The notes under the pieces: model-generated
Database searches by the model: none
Told to the model about the DNA's origin: nothing
What the model saw: the letters and a program-made list of their open reading frames with translations, nothing else
Translations under genes and position numbers: made by a program
Part shown: positions 34,431 to 45,082 of the stretch, piece after piece
Numbering within the stretch: the stretch's first letter is position 1
Layout of the letters: the number at the start of each line of letters is the position of its first letter
Origin: Viridothelium virens
Taxonomy: Eukaryota; Ascomycota; Dothideomycetes; Trypetheliales; Trypetheliaceae
Length of the DNA: 64,000 bases
Assembly (NCBI GenBank): GCA_010094025.1
Contig: ML991775.1
Span: 1-64,000 of the forward strand
Reading direction: 5' to 3'

Positions 34431-35266
34431 ATTTTTTTTGGTATCTGATTCGTGGTTGTTTGTTGAATGTCTTGGGAGTAGTGGAGGTGGTGAAAGGACA
34501 CCAGCCGCTCCGCATCACCCGAGCTACAATGTACCACAACAAACGACCATGCCAGTCCCGCTCGCTTTTCAGGATTACTTGAGCTACTGATAGACTGCCA
34601 TGGAAGAAATGGAAATTGCAACCGCGTGCTCAACTGTCTACATACACAAATTTACGAATTGCACGCTATCATCAGGGCTTGATTCAAGGGACCCATGGCT
34701 GTTCTGATAGATGCAACCCTTCTCCATACTCGCACTCAAGACACAAGCGACGGTGAAGAAATGCTATCAGACAACGAGTGGACATCCGGGTTTCAAGGAT
34801 TCACAGCGAGACCTAGATCACACTGAAGCCTGTTCTTTCGAAGATGCCTCTGCTATATGGGTAAAGTGACAAGGAGTTATGCCAACAACAATAGGCGACT
34901 CAGCTTGGGGTCTCTCTTGGAATGGCCATGGCTCGATGACATCCTCTTAAGATACTATAAAGCTCGACTCATCTTCTTGATGACATGGCATGGACGATTC
35001 CTGCATCGTTCGATGAGGTCTGGTTCCCACGCTTGGCGTGCCATTCCTCATCTAAGTGTACAACCTGCCTACCCACTCATAATCAACCACACGCTTGTAT
35101 CCTAAAGTATCCCATGTCTTGTACTACCCAGTGCAGTCTAGGGGCATCACGCTGGCTCTCCAATTCAAGCTCTTCTCAATACCATGTGACGTCCACCCAG
35201 TCTTCGTTCAGGCCTTTTTTAGAGGAACACGATTGCTGGGTGCCGAACGTTGTGTGTGTCAAATAG

Positions 35267-35310
35267 GCTTGCTGGATGCTGTAGAGACGCTTGCTGGATG
35301 CTGTAGAGAC
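35267..35310. repeat. Perfect 22-bp tandem duplication
   Basis: Two identical copies of GCTTGCTGGATGCTGTAGAG plus AC lie head to tail. Identity implies a recent event compared with the other repeats nearby. Confidence 0.9.
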
Positions 35311-35744
35311 GCCCGCGGGAGCATCTTCAGATTCCGAGCCGCTGCGTAGCGAAGAGAGCGCGCTGGCATGGGTACCGATTTGTCGCATGAGCTGCGGCAT
35401 CGTGAACGCAAGCCTAAGAGTCTGTTAGCTCGCATGTCCTCGTGCAACGATTCGAATAGGACATTATGGATACAAAGCCGTGCGTTTTGAGCCCAGCACA
35501 AAGGCAGAAGCAATGGTATCGAATGGTGTGGGTGCCCCGTTGTCACCGTGCCTCGAAGTCGCAAGAAATGGCATGCCGGCAAAGAGATCAGCAATATTTT
35601 CGAGCCTGACCGCTTGCCTAAGGACCCAGGCGACTCACCTAATACTCGTAAGCTACTGCAGATTCGGACTTTTGAGACCCGTCCATCGGTTGTTGTACGC
35701 AATGATTCCTCTGAACATAGCCTCGAGAAGTTTTAGCTATGTGG

Positions 35745-35870
35745 AAAGCCGCGACAGTATGGAGGGCCACGGAGGTCTGGACTTATCTGGAAAGCTTTTG
35801 TGCGATAGAATGGATGTTGTTCCAGCTTGTGACAGCGATACTCCACTACACGATCAACAATAATCCCCAT
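35745..35870 (+). pseudogene. Relic copy B of the same unidentified family
   Basis: Plus strand reads LESFCAIEWMLFQLVTAILH then YTINNNP, matching copy A at 33990-34145. No complete frame surrounds it. The inverted placement relative to copy A, 1.7 kb apart, suggests local inverted duplication. Confidence 0.5.
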
Positions 35871-36079
35871 TTGAGCGCTCAGTTGAGCGTCTGCACCTTT
35901 TTTCAACGCGTTCGGCATTCGCGTGGGGCTCTCGAGCTTCACGTCGGCACTTGTCGCAATACAACTCCGTCTGTAACTTCACTTTCATATCAACAAATAG
36001 ACATGGAATTCATCAGGCTTCTTCCCCACCCTCGCGCACAAGGCACAGGCAGATGATGAAAAAAGTTGATAAAAATTGT

Positions 36080-36231
36080 GGTTTCCAAAAATTAATTAAG
36101 GCTCGATGGCCGATAGCGATCCTCCGATATCCCAAAGGACGTCAGTGGATCGGTTTCCAAAAATTTAGAAGGCCCTAAGGCTCAATGGCTAACTGCGTTC
36201 CACCGATATCCCGAAGGACGTCAGTGGATAC
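36080..36231. repeat. Diverged tandem duplication, period about 75-79 bp
   Basis: Both copies start GGTTTCCAAAAATT and end GATATCCC(A/G)AAGGACGTCAG followed by TGGAT; the middles (GGCTCGATGG / GGCTCAATGG) are diverged. Confidence 0.75.
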
Positions 36232-36496
36232 CTAGAGAAAAGTCAGAAACAGTCTTCAAAAGGGGGATTCATGCTTCTGCAGAATCTGGTCAGGCCTCAG
36301 GGATGGGTAAGCCCATCAGCAATTGACCGAACTGCCTCTCATGCCTAATTACGGCCCGTAGATACTGGGAGGGCGCATGATCATCGAGCTATAGGCAGAG
36401 GAACGCATGAGGAAAGAAGAAGAAGAAGCTGAGGGCAGGGGGGAAGTGAATATATCTCGACGAATACGCTAGGCACTAGCTTCAATAGCTAAGCCA

Positions 36497-36539
36497 GGGG
36501 TGGCGGGCAAGGGTGGCGGGCAAGGGTGGCAGGCAAGGC
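36497..36539. repeat. Three 14-bp tandem units, GGGTGGCGGGCAAG
   Basis: Three consecutive units, the last with one change (GGCAGGCAAG). G-rich plus strand. Confidence 0.85.
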
Positions 36540-39500
36540 CGTCTGCCATGAGGTGCTCATACTCATCGAAGCTCTACGCACCGTCGGAGGGTAGAACTCC
36601 GTGGAAATTCGTCGAATCCATACAATCAGTAGCGAAAGGAGCACTTGATATTCAACCACTTTGGGGTTCTACATGATTCCAGACGAGATCGAAACCAATG
36701 AGGGAACTTCGACAGATACAGTAGCAATCTGATCAATAAATTACCATGGTCGCCCACATGGAGAGCCAAGCACTTGCATTTGTCCGTGATAATGAGTGTC
36801 TTACCATCTCAGGTTCAGTCCTTCCAGAAACAACTATAGAGGCTATGCTTTGAGCTCAATGACTGAAGCGTGCATTGCTTTCAAACTCAGGATGAAGCAA
36901 CGCGTGGTATAACTACCCAGACGGATATTGTGTTGGACAGTGCTGAAAATCTTCCGGTGTGTCAATGTCTGCATACAGTCTACAAGACCATGGTGTGCAT
37001 CGAAGGTCCAGCAGCCACCAACTATAGAATTGCGTACTTTAGAGTTCAGATATTCTTTTCTGGATGGGGAAGCTTTTCTCTGCGAGCCTTTCCTCTGCTT
37101 AGGATAGCAAAACAATCTTGCATTCCTCCAGTCCCGAGTGCCAGACGGTGTAAATCGCACGCAAACTTCGCGTATACCTCCTCGTGGCGTAATCGACACA
37201 TAAGATTAGAAGCTATCATCCCTCAAGCTGCGAGGGCTTTTCACAGGGGCAAATGACGTGTGCTCGAAGACGAGAAACGAAGCTGAAGGTTTCGGCCGTT
37301 CAGATATATTTGCCAACTATTTACTACGACTCGCGCTCAGGTGCGAAAACCTGTCCTGGCCTAGAGATCAGTAGCTTGAAGCAGAAATCGGCGATGCTTG
37401 CTAGATACAAAGAGCCTCCTAGCTATCACGGCTTTGTTGTGATCATTGATCTCTGTCTAATCTCCTGTCCTTGATTCAACCCTGCCGTCAAGGTATTGGC
37501 CAACCACGCGAGGCGTCGTGCCAAGCTGTTTGCCTCTTCAATACACCATTCAATATTGACTGTATGCCCTTCGTACCGTGCTGTGGGCGTCGAGTCTTCG
37601 AGGACCGCTGCGAGTTTGGATTGGGGTTTCAGCGCGAGCTGCTCAATATTGGGATATCCGGTCCCTTCTTTCGGAGAAAGGGTATGACTCTGGAGAGGCT
37701 CCGAATTGGCTGCGTCGCGATACTCTACGAGAGATTGACGTTCTGGCTTTTCCCACTGAGACTGCCATCTAAAGGTACTTCTGTGATGGCAAAGCTTAGG
37801 ATATGCCATGCGCAATTTCTTCTTCACACGACCAACTTGTATCCTATTCGTAAACAGTAGACGAAGTATCGACCAATCCAGCCTGATTCCTGATTGTTTG
37901 GCCTGCGTCCGCCCAACTGGAGATGATCTTCAAGTATGCCTCAGATTAAGTGCCCTGGGGCGCTTGATTGTTTCCGCAATTCTCAGAGGGCTTCTTGTCA
38001 AATATCGCCGTGGCGCTGCGGGCAGAGGTTCATTTGATGGTGTACCGTTGTGAGTGTCTGAATCGATTCGCTGGTGGCGCTTCTTGTCCTGCATAGCAGC
38101 AGTAGTCAAGGGTAGAGGCTGTAAAGAAGGTCTCTCGACACTAAGACGCAGATTAGTTGGCAGGTCATCCTCTTGATATTGCTCACATCTGGATGGACTA
38201 GCAAAGTGGCTCTGCGGCACCTTTGTGTCCACCCGTGGCCCATTGGTGAAGCGGAGGTTGTGGCAATCCTGCTTTGCCCCAGATCGCGTCTCATCCACGA
38301 ATGCAAGTACTAGTGCCAGTCTCTTGATTTTTGAGGTGGGCGAACACATACTGTTGCCCTGATCTTAGGAAGGACAGAGCGTTGGACATTCTGCACTGGC
38401 CCTCCTCAAAGGCCGGCGAACGGCCCAACAACCTGGGTCTAAGACCAGTCACTCTGTCGGATCAGCCCATTTCGCTCTCCTCTAATGATAAAATGGAAAC
38501 TTATTGCCTGGTCTCATGCTCAGGAACATCTAGACTACGTTAGGCTTGCTGTACAGGAACCGACAGTCCCAGTCTGAATGCGTGGTGTCACGGCTTCCAG
38601 CATTTGGAAACACGCCTATAGGAGTTTGGGTGATTCCCATGGTTGCCACACAGAATGTACTACAAGTGGACTTGCCCGGGTCATTCAAGGAGAGAAGGAG
38701 AGGCCTGAGAGGACTGAAATGCGGTGACTTCCCTTGGTATCTAAGCGAACTTCCACTGGTTTCCTTCTCCAAGCTCCCACAATAAAGCAGAAGTCATGAT
38801 GAAAAAGAGTGAAGTGGTGCCATCAAAAATTGTACCCCGAGGCTCCTCATACGGAGAGACTCGTACAAGTCACAAGCCCACGTTGTGCAATGCAGTTGCG
38901 ACTCGCATGATTCCGAATTCTTGAGCTCAGAATCCCAAGCGGGGGGGAGTATGAGGAAAGAAAGATTAGGAGGGGAGAGGAGCGTGGCAACCTTTAAATA
39001 CTTCACAGGCCGCGCTAGCCACTAGCGTAATCACGTCCTACTTCTCACCGCGGTTATCGACTCGATGGTATCACTGGGGCTGAGAGCGTGTATTAAATGG
39101 TCTTTGAGAAGTAGAACACTACCTGCGGACTGCCCCCATCAGAGATCTTCGGGATTCGTCGCTTGGGAGATAATCTAGTCCCTAAAAATTACCTATACTT
39201 TCTGGACTCTGACCGGATCAGACCACACTCATTAGCTTGTTAGGATCGATGACAAGTATCCTCCCGTTGTCAAGGGGTTCCACGGAGCATCTAAGCAATC
39301 GGATCTGCACCGCGAAGAAAGGTTCTATTGAAGGAGACGACAAAGGTCTTAGCGGAGATATTCGTGGTTTCTTAGCAAATCCTTGGCATCTCCGATGTGA
39401 TCTCCTGTTGTTTGATACATGCGAAGATGCAAACAAAACTGATATCACGTGACTGGACGCCCCTGAATCTCAGAACGCGACATCCATGTTATTTGCTCCC

Positions 39501-40832
39501 AGTCATCTACAGGTTCTGCTTCGTGACGGTGTGGCACTTAGACTCAACTCGCGGGTCACATATGTGCATCACTATCAACCTACTTGAGCAGTGTCTTCTC
39601 GCGTTTGAATGCCGTACATTTAGCATCCCGTCTTCAGCTTCCTTGGACTGATTGTCACAACATCGCACTCTGAACCTTAAGAAGATCCTATCGGCTCGGT
39701 ACCTTATTCAATATTGTTTGCGAGACCTCGTGCACACAACTGGAGGCACTTCACCGCATCAGGTTACGCATGTCATCACCCCGCGGCCAGGGCTAGGAGA
39801 AGTGAGGCTGCCCTGGCGCTCAGGTCACAGCGGAAAACAGACTTTCGGCCGCGTCACCTGCCGATTGTATCAGTGATCGAGCCTCGTGTATGGAGGTATT
39901 CTCGGTCGAAACGTGTGAGCTGCCTTTCATGAATGAGTCAATGGATACTATGCAAACCAGGATGTATCATTCAACCTTCCGCTATCTTGAATACAATGGC
40001 AACGCCCTGTCTGTCTTCCGAGAAGTGGGATGTTTGCCAGAAGCAGAGATTGCAGAAACCGGAAAAGGATCTTTACTGCCAACGCTGTCTTGCCTTCGCA
40101 AATAATGAAAGGGGTCGATTATTCATTGCTGCTTAAAGTGACGGTGGTCAGGCTGCAGCAATGTTCCTCACCTCTTTGATTGTCCTCGGTGTTCGGCACA
40201 CCACTGCTGCCCTGCCTCGTTGATCCTGTGGATCACCTCTATCCTCCGCGCCAGCCAAGAAGTGGAGCTAATTTCTGTACTACCCGGACGCAAACGTTAG
40301 TCACCGCCTAGGAACAAAGGTTTTGGAGGCTGGGAAGCACATGTGAGAGTCCACTCAGGGGTAATGATGAAGCATTACGGAGCTCAGCCTGCGATTTGAC
40401 GAATAACAGTGTCTATACGTTGCACACCGAACACGCCCGATTTTAGTTGAGGCTGGGTCTGGGCTTGCTTGGAGGAGCTTTATCACGTCGACTGACATGC
40501 CGAGCCGCTATTTTGTGGCAACCTGGTGATCCTCTGCTGCAGACATGGTCTGACGTTCGCCTGAATTGGCTATTTCAACAAAGTGTGACTGTCTTCAACG
40601 GTGGATATCGTGTAATTTAGTGTTTTGAATAGTCAAACTTTGTCAATTTCGTGATACCCGAGTGGGTCTGATGACGCTTAGAGTGGTAAATCACATCAGT
40701 AGGCGTGCGTTTGCTGCTAAGCATGAATACAGCGAAATCCGCAGATTCTCCAAGTTTCCCACAATCTCCTCAATCTCTTCAGCCTCCCTCAGAAACCTTT
40801 TTCCATCATCATACCACCCAAACATATTATAG
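36540..40832. other. Gene-poor island, right part
   Basis: No gene can be supported. The longest frames (36870-37256 plus, 37426-37827 minus, 37930-38349 minus) overlap each other and have no domain. At 40,035-40,134 a frame reads DVCQKQRLQKPEKDLYCQRC, a Cys-pair that may be a decayed zinc finger. Confidence 0.5.
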
Positions 40833-41493
40833 ATGCTTAGACTTCTTGCTCCTCGTGATATACTTACTCTTCTATTGGCCTTCACCATATCCACACATGC
40901 TTTGTCTGTTGTGACATTGCAGCTTCGCGTGATGCCAGTCCCAGGTGTCAGTGTAGGTTCATATCGAGTCAATATCTTATATAGTTGGCGATATGATCCA
41001 AGCCTGTCAGTTATCGCAAACTATTCAGAAAAAATGAGTGACATACTAATCCATCTTACAGCTTACTCGCTACGGAGAAGTCTACTACGAAGGCAAATTG
41101 TATGAGACCAATTTACGACATCTACGTCCAGGCGAGCTGCAGCTTTTGGGCTGATCTGCAAATTCTTGGCTGGCTCATCTCCTGGAATTTTCAGGACTAT
41201 GTAAAAAGCCAACTCAGGAAGATCGTAAGTGTTTTCGCAATTTAAGAATTTTGATGTATGTGAATTTTCGACTAATTTTCATACAGAATTTCGAAACTTC
41301 GTGCTACGGAGATGACCCGAACTTAAAAGCCTATCATTTGCGCGAGCCTCGTGGTATTCGTCTGTGCGCTGAGCTCGATACCGGTACAGTTTTCTGCGAC
41401 CCCTTCGCATACGGCGCAATAAGAAAAATATCAAGGTACAAACAGTACAGCGGTACGAGAAACAGACGCGTGCAACTATCTTTTACGATATGA
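40833..41493 (+). CDS. Possible small secreted protein (exon model uncertain)
   Basis: The first exon from 40833 encodes a signal-peptide-like start (MLRLLAPRDILTLLLAFTIS then THALS). Good splice signals follow: a GTAGGT donor at 40,953, a TACTAAT...CTTACAG 3' site ending at 41,060, and GTAAGT...CATACAG at about 41,221-41,286. The last exon (about 41,287-41,493) reads NFETSCYGDDPNLKAYHLRE, PRGIRLCAELDTGTVFCDPF. The middle exon is open in the frame MRPIYDIYVQASCSFWADLQ but its join to exon 1 does not close in phase with the best sites. Several cysteines and a hydrophobic start suggest a secreted or effector-like protein. It is not recognised as a family, and it may be decaying. Confidence 0.35.
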
Positions 41494-42448
41494 CCTGCAT
41501 CGAATGGCAGGAACCTTCTTCAAAGAAGGCTTCATTGTCCGGAACTCTCCAATTCCGGACTCTTCGGCCAAAGCAACCGGCTTTTATTCGTGGGGTGGCT
41601 TTGGACTTCCACCTCGAGCGAATTCGCGAGGTGGCTTTGGATTTCCACCTCGCACTAAGGAGAACGATACTCCTCTCGATAGGAATGACTCCGTTAGCGA
41701 ACGGGACGATATCCCAAGCCAACAGAGCTGAAGCTGCTCGCCTTGCCTGGCATCAGCACTCTAAGGGCCGGCTACAAGCATCCCGTGTATGCTGACATTG
41801 TCAACTGGCCCTAAAAGATCGGTCGCCTTTGCGATAAACGCAACGGCAAATGTCCCGTTTGTGACTCCTACGTGTGACCCATGACCCTTGTGCATATCTG
41901 TGCCGAGTGTTCCTTCGACAAGTACCCAAGATCGAGGGCTTAATGACACTTTCGGAACGTGTCGAGAAAGAGATGGCTGTATATGATACCGCTTATGGTG
42001 TCTTTGTTACCATCCCTTCCCTCGAGCAGGTCTACTTCGGTACGGGAAGAATCAAAGCATGGAAAAGGCCGGATAAGGAGGGCCGAGCATGCATCTGCTT
42101 CTTGCACAAATGGGATGTGCCACATAGCAAGTCCAATGTACACGGCAACAACCCCCAAGAGCCACAATATACACAGCGCGTTCTGGTGCTGTACCTCCAA
42201 TGGGGTTCCCATCAGGAGCCGTAGCCCCCGAAGTCAACCATCTTGGGGACATGACAACTGAGAGCCAGAATATCGACGTGGGCGCTTTAGGTAACTAATG
42301 ATGCCTTTGCTTGAATATCTTCCCCAGGATTTCTTCAATAATTCAACATTGGGGACGGGGATATGTATCCACAACAGCTCAGAAGTTCTGATACTGTATC
42401 GCCGACAATGTCGACCGAAGAAGCGTCTATCTCTCAGGACGTAAATAA

Positions 42449-42553
42449 GCTCGTCTTTCAGACGGGCATGGTAGGGTACCCGGAGTCCATCGTCGGCCCT
42501 TCATGTCGTGGCCATATAGCTCGTCTTTCAGACGGGCATGGTGGGGTACCTTA
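42449..42553. repeat. 70-bp repeat, 1.5 copies, with a CGTCTTTCAGACG hairpin
   Basis: GCTCGTCTTTCAGACGGGCA opens both the unit at 42449 and the next at 42519. The unit includes GTACCCGGAGTCCATCGTCG and GGCCCTTCATG. GTCT-TTC-AGAC is a perfect small palindrome. The same unit recurs at 42801-42909. Confidence 0.8.
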
Positions 42554-42800
42554 AGCGAAGCATATGATGATCGCTCTTACGGTCGTCGCGAAGGATATGG
42601 ATCTCGCCATATTGACCGTTACGCATCATCTTCGCGCGATTATGGCGGTCCTTATATGCTTCAGTTGTCAGAATTCGGACGGTGATTTAAGAAAATGCCG
42701 TGGACATTCGACCAAAAGGATATGGGATGGTCAGTAAACAGGACATACACTGTTTACGAAGCCACGGTCGGTTTTAGAAACCCCCTACGCGCGGCTATGC

Positions 42801-42909
42801 ACCCGGAGTCTATTGTCGGCCCTTCACACCGTGGCCAGAGAGCCCGTCTTTCAGACGGGCATGGTAGGATACCCAGAGTCCATCACTGGCCCTTCATACT
42901 GTGGCCAGA
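42801..42909. repeat. Second locus of the 70-bp repeat
   Basis: ACCCGGAGTCTATTGTCGGC, then CCCGTCTTTCAGACGGGCAT, then ACCCAGAGTCCATCACTGGC. It shows the same order of blocks as 42449-42553, about 350 bp away, with scattered substitutions. Confidence 0.8.
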
Positions 42910-42985
42910 TTTCTGTTGCGGCCTTTCCCCTTGTTGGCAACTACGGTGTGCCATCCCGCGAAGCACGAGATATACTGCTCATGCC

Positions 42986-43227
42986 AAACCGCGGCCTGTG
43001 GGGTTCGGGTATCTGAAATTTGACCTCAGCTCAGAGGCATATCCGGAAATCAAGGAGGCAGTCTTGGATTCTAATAGGAACGTCATTGTTGGTAACAGTG
43101 GCGATCCTCTGCGACACATTGTGGGTCGCAACGGTCAACCTGTCCTACCCAATGAGGTCTCAAGGGCAGACCTTTTGAACAGCAGGAACCCATACTACTG
43201 GCAAGCCAGTCATCTGTTGCTACGTTA
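42986..43227 (+). pseudogene. Partial copy of the module at 44612
   Basis: It reads [20 protein letters not shown], matching KPLPVEFGYLEFDRSPFSPD at 44,612; the first 40 nt differ at about five places. The frame continues to NGQPVLPNEVSRADLLNSRN and stops at about 43,228. The family is unknown. Confidence 0.5.
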
Positions 43228-43622
43228 GAAGGATATCTTTGGTTTTGATCTTGCGGGACGGCCAATCTGGGTCGGTCTGGGCAACGACAAGTTCACTCCG
43301 GAATCTACTCAAGACCTTCTACAGCGCTTTCCTAATCAGGATAATGGCTTTCAAGGCTCCGCATTTCTGGATTCGGAGGACGTAGCACTCAAGCTGGAGG
43401 TAGCAGCAACTTTGACCGCGCTGGTGGACGTGGTGATGATAAGGGTGCTAGCGCCGCAAGCGCGCTTGACGATACTGACGTTGCAGGAGTCAACGTCTCC
43501 AACTACTCTCGTGATGCTTTGATGCGGAAGCTAGCACGTGCAGACGAACCTGTTGAGTCGAGTAGTACCGATCGGCGTGCAACGACGAGAAGCCGGAATG
43601 AGAAGAGGACCCGACATTGGTA
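43228..43622 (+). pseudogene. Fragment of an RBM39/Rsd1-type splicing factor, frameshifted
   Basis: First frame: [40 protein letters not shown], which matches the end of the second RRM and the linker of RBM39-family proteins. Near 43,370 the reading moves to another frame and continues [20 protein letters not shown], then [20 protein letters not shown] and KLARADEP, again as in fungal RBM39. The RRMs upstream and the C-terminal UHM domain are absent. It is therefore a gene fragment with at least one frameshift, not a working gene; the intact parent should be elsewhere in the genome. Confidence 0.65.
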
Positions 43623-43938
43623 ACAAGGCAGGGTCAATGCACTTGCGAACGTACACAATCGCTGGCGACACGTTCCACGATAGTCCCTCGATGGGAATGG
43701 GAATACCATCGCGCGGTCACAAGAGACAGCGTAGTCGATCGGTTCCTGTGGCGATTGATTTCTCCATGCTTCGGAATAATCCGATGCCTTCCTTCCTCAT
43801 TCAGCCAGAGCATCAACAGGCACCGGCGCCTGTGGCCGATCCGAGGAGCCGTTCGAGATGCCGAGGGAGCCGATAACGAGAAAGAATATCGTAACGTATT
43901 CATATAGCGATCCACTAGAATTATGGATCGTACACTGA

Positions 43939-44779
43939 GTGCTTGGACGAGTTACATGTGTCCATACCAGCTATCATCGACCCTTTCACAACCATGGGTC
44001 GCTACCTCTAGTCTGTGCAAGCTGCAAAGAATCGCCATCACTGCACGGAGGCTTAGTTCCGGAGACGCCCTACTGCTCGGATACTTGCTGGGAAAACCAT
44101 AGGCCTCGTCACGAAAACGACTGCATGAAAATAAATCGTGTAGTCCCTGACGGCAACGAATTACGCATTTACGAGAATCCAATAGCTCCAGAGAGCGTGT
44201 TTGCCGACTTCTCAGCGAACGGCCAGAGGTGCTCCAATCATGGGACTTTCCCTTCATCGGAAGCTGATTATCCCCTACTGGATAAAGCTACAGAACATGG
44301 CGGCACTGAGACAGTGCAAACTGGCTTCACCATGCGGAAGCCGAATAGAGGGACGGAAACAGAGGAATCGACATATCCAAGGTCAGCATACACGGTATTG
44401 CCGGAACACAATATCCCTGACCAAGGGTTCTTCGGTGGAGAGCGTGCCCATGATCTCAAAGGTGGGCAGGAAGGACGTATCACCTCTCCAAATTCCGAGA
44501 CCCAAGTCGCGCAAGCGCAACAGCAATGCGAAGAGTCGCAGATCCACTCTGAACACCAGAGCAGCCGGCCGCGAGTACCCAGCGCCGGAGGGCATCACAC
44601 CAGGCTCGGATAAACCGCTGCCTGTGGAGTTCGGATATCTGGAATTTGACCGCAGCCCATTCTCCCCTGATGACCCGAGAAATCTCATCCGCAAGCGGGT
44701 CATGCAAATGAGGGGGGAACATGTTAGCTCCCTATTCTCTTGCCTTTCGTGTACTTCGTCAACTTCACACACGCGATGA
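43939..44779 (+). CDS. Possible MYND-like zinc-finger protein (structure uncertain)
   Basis: The frame from 43939 to 44613 has a MYND-like metal site: CASCKESPSLHGGLVPETPY then CSDTCWENHRPRHENDC, that is C-x2-C, C-x3-C, H-x3-H/C spacing. Downstream it is Glu/Gln/Ser-rich. An overlapping frame then carries EGITPGSDKPLPVEFGYLEF, DRSPFSPDDPRNLIRKRVMQ. A short intron between about 44,300 and 44,560 could join them, but I could not fix the sites. A second partial copy of the latter module lies at 42986. MYND fingers bind proline-rich partners; no role can be given. It may be a broken copy of a gene elsewhere. Confidence 0.35.
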
Positions 44780-45082
44780 AAGTCAAATAGATCACCTTGC
44801 TCTGCAGCATCCACAAGACTTAGAAGAAGAAGATGGATGATGGATTTGGACGGACTTGGAGTGACATGAAGAAGGAAGGCGACGATTGTTGGGAGGGAGA
44901 AGAACATATCAAGGGTACACTGAGAGCTGCAAGCACACTAGGTGCCTTTGGAATGGGGATGCAAGTCGTTTGGGTGAACTTGATATGTAAAGTCGCTTTG
45001 GTCGCTGGGTTGATCTCGCTTCAACAGTGAAGTTGATGAAGTATACGAAAGGCAAGAGAATAGGGAGCTAAAGTCATACATG
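44719..45082. repeat. Inverted repeat, arms about 50 bp, 258-bp loop
   Basis: Arm 44719-44768 and arm 45027-45082. The reverse complement of one matches the other over GTGAAGTTGA(C/T)GAAGTA(C/T)ACG and AAAGGCAAGAGAATAGGGAG, CTAA. Only two mismatches (both C/T) occur in 44 bp, then a 6-7 bp insertion before ACATGT. It lies at the 3' end of the MYND-like frame. Confidence 0.85.

Larger units (their letters stand above)
41494..43227. other. Mosaic of coding-like pieces
   Basis: Short Gly/Arg/Ser/Tyr-rich pieces: GGFGLPPRANSRGGFGFPPR (about 41,590-41,660, built on a direct repeat) and DDRSYGRREGYGSRHIDRYA (about 42,568-42,630). A frame PPMGFPSGAVAPEVNHLGDM lies near 42,190. None joins into a convincing gene. 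Confidence 0.4.
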
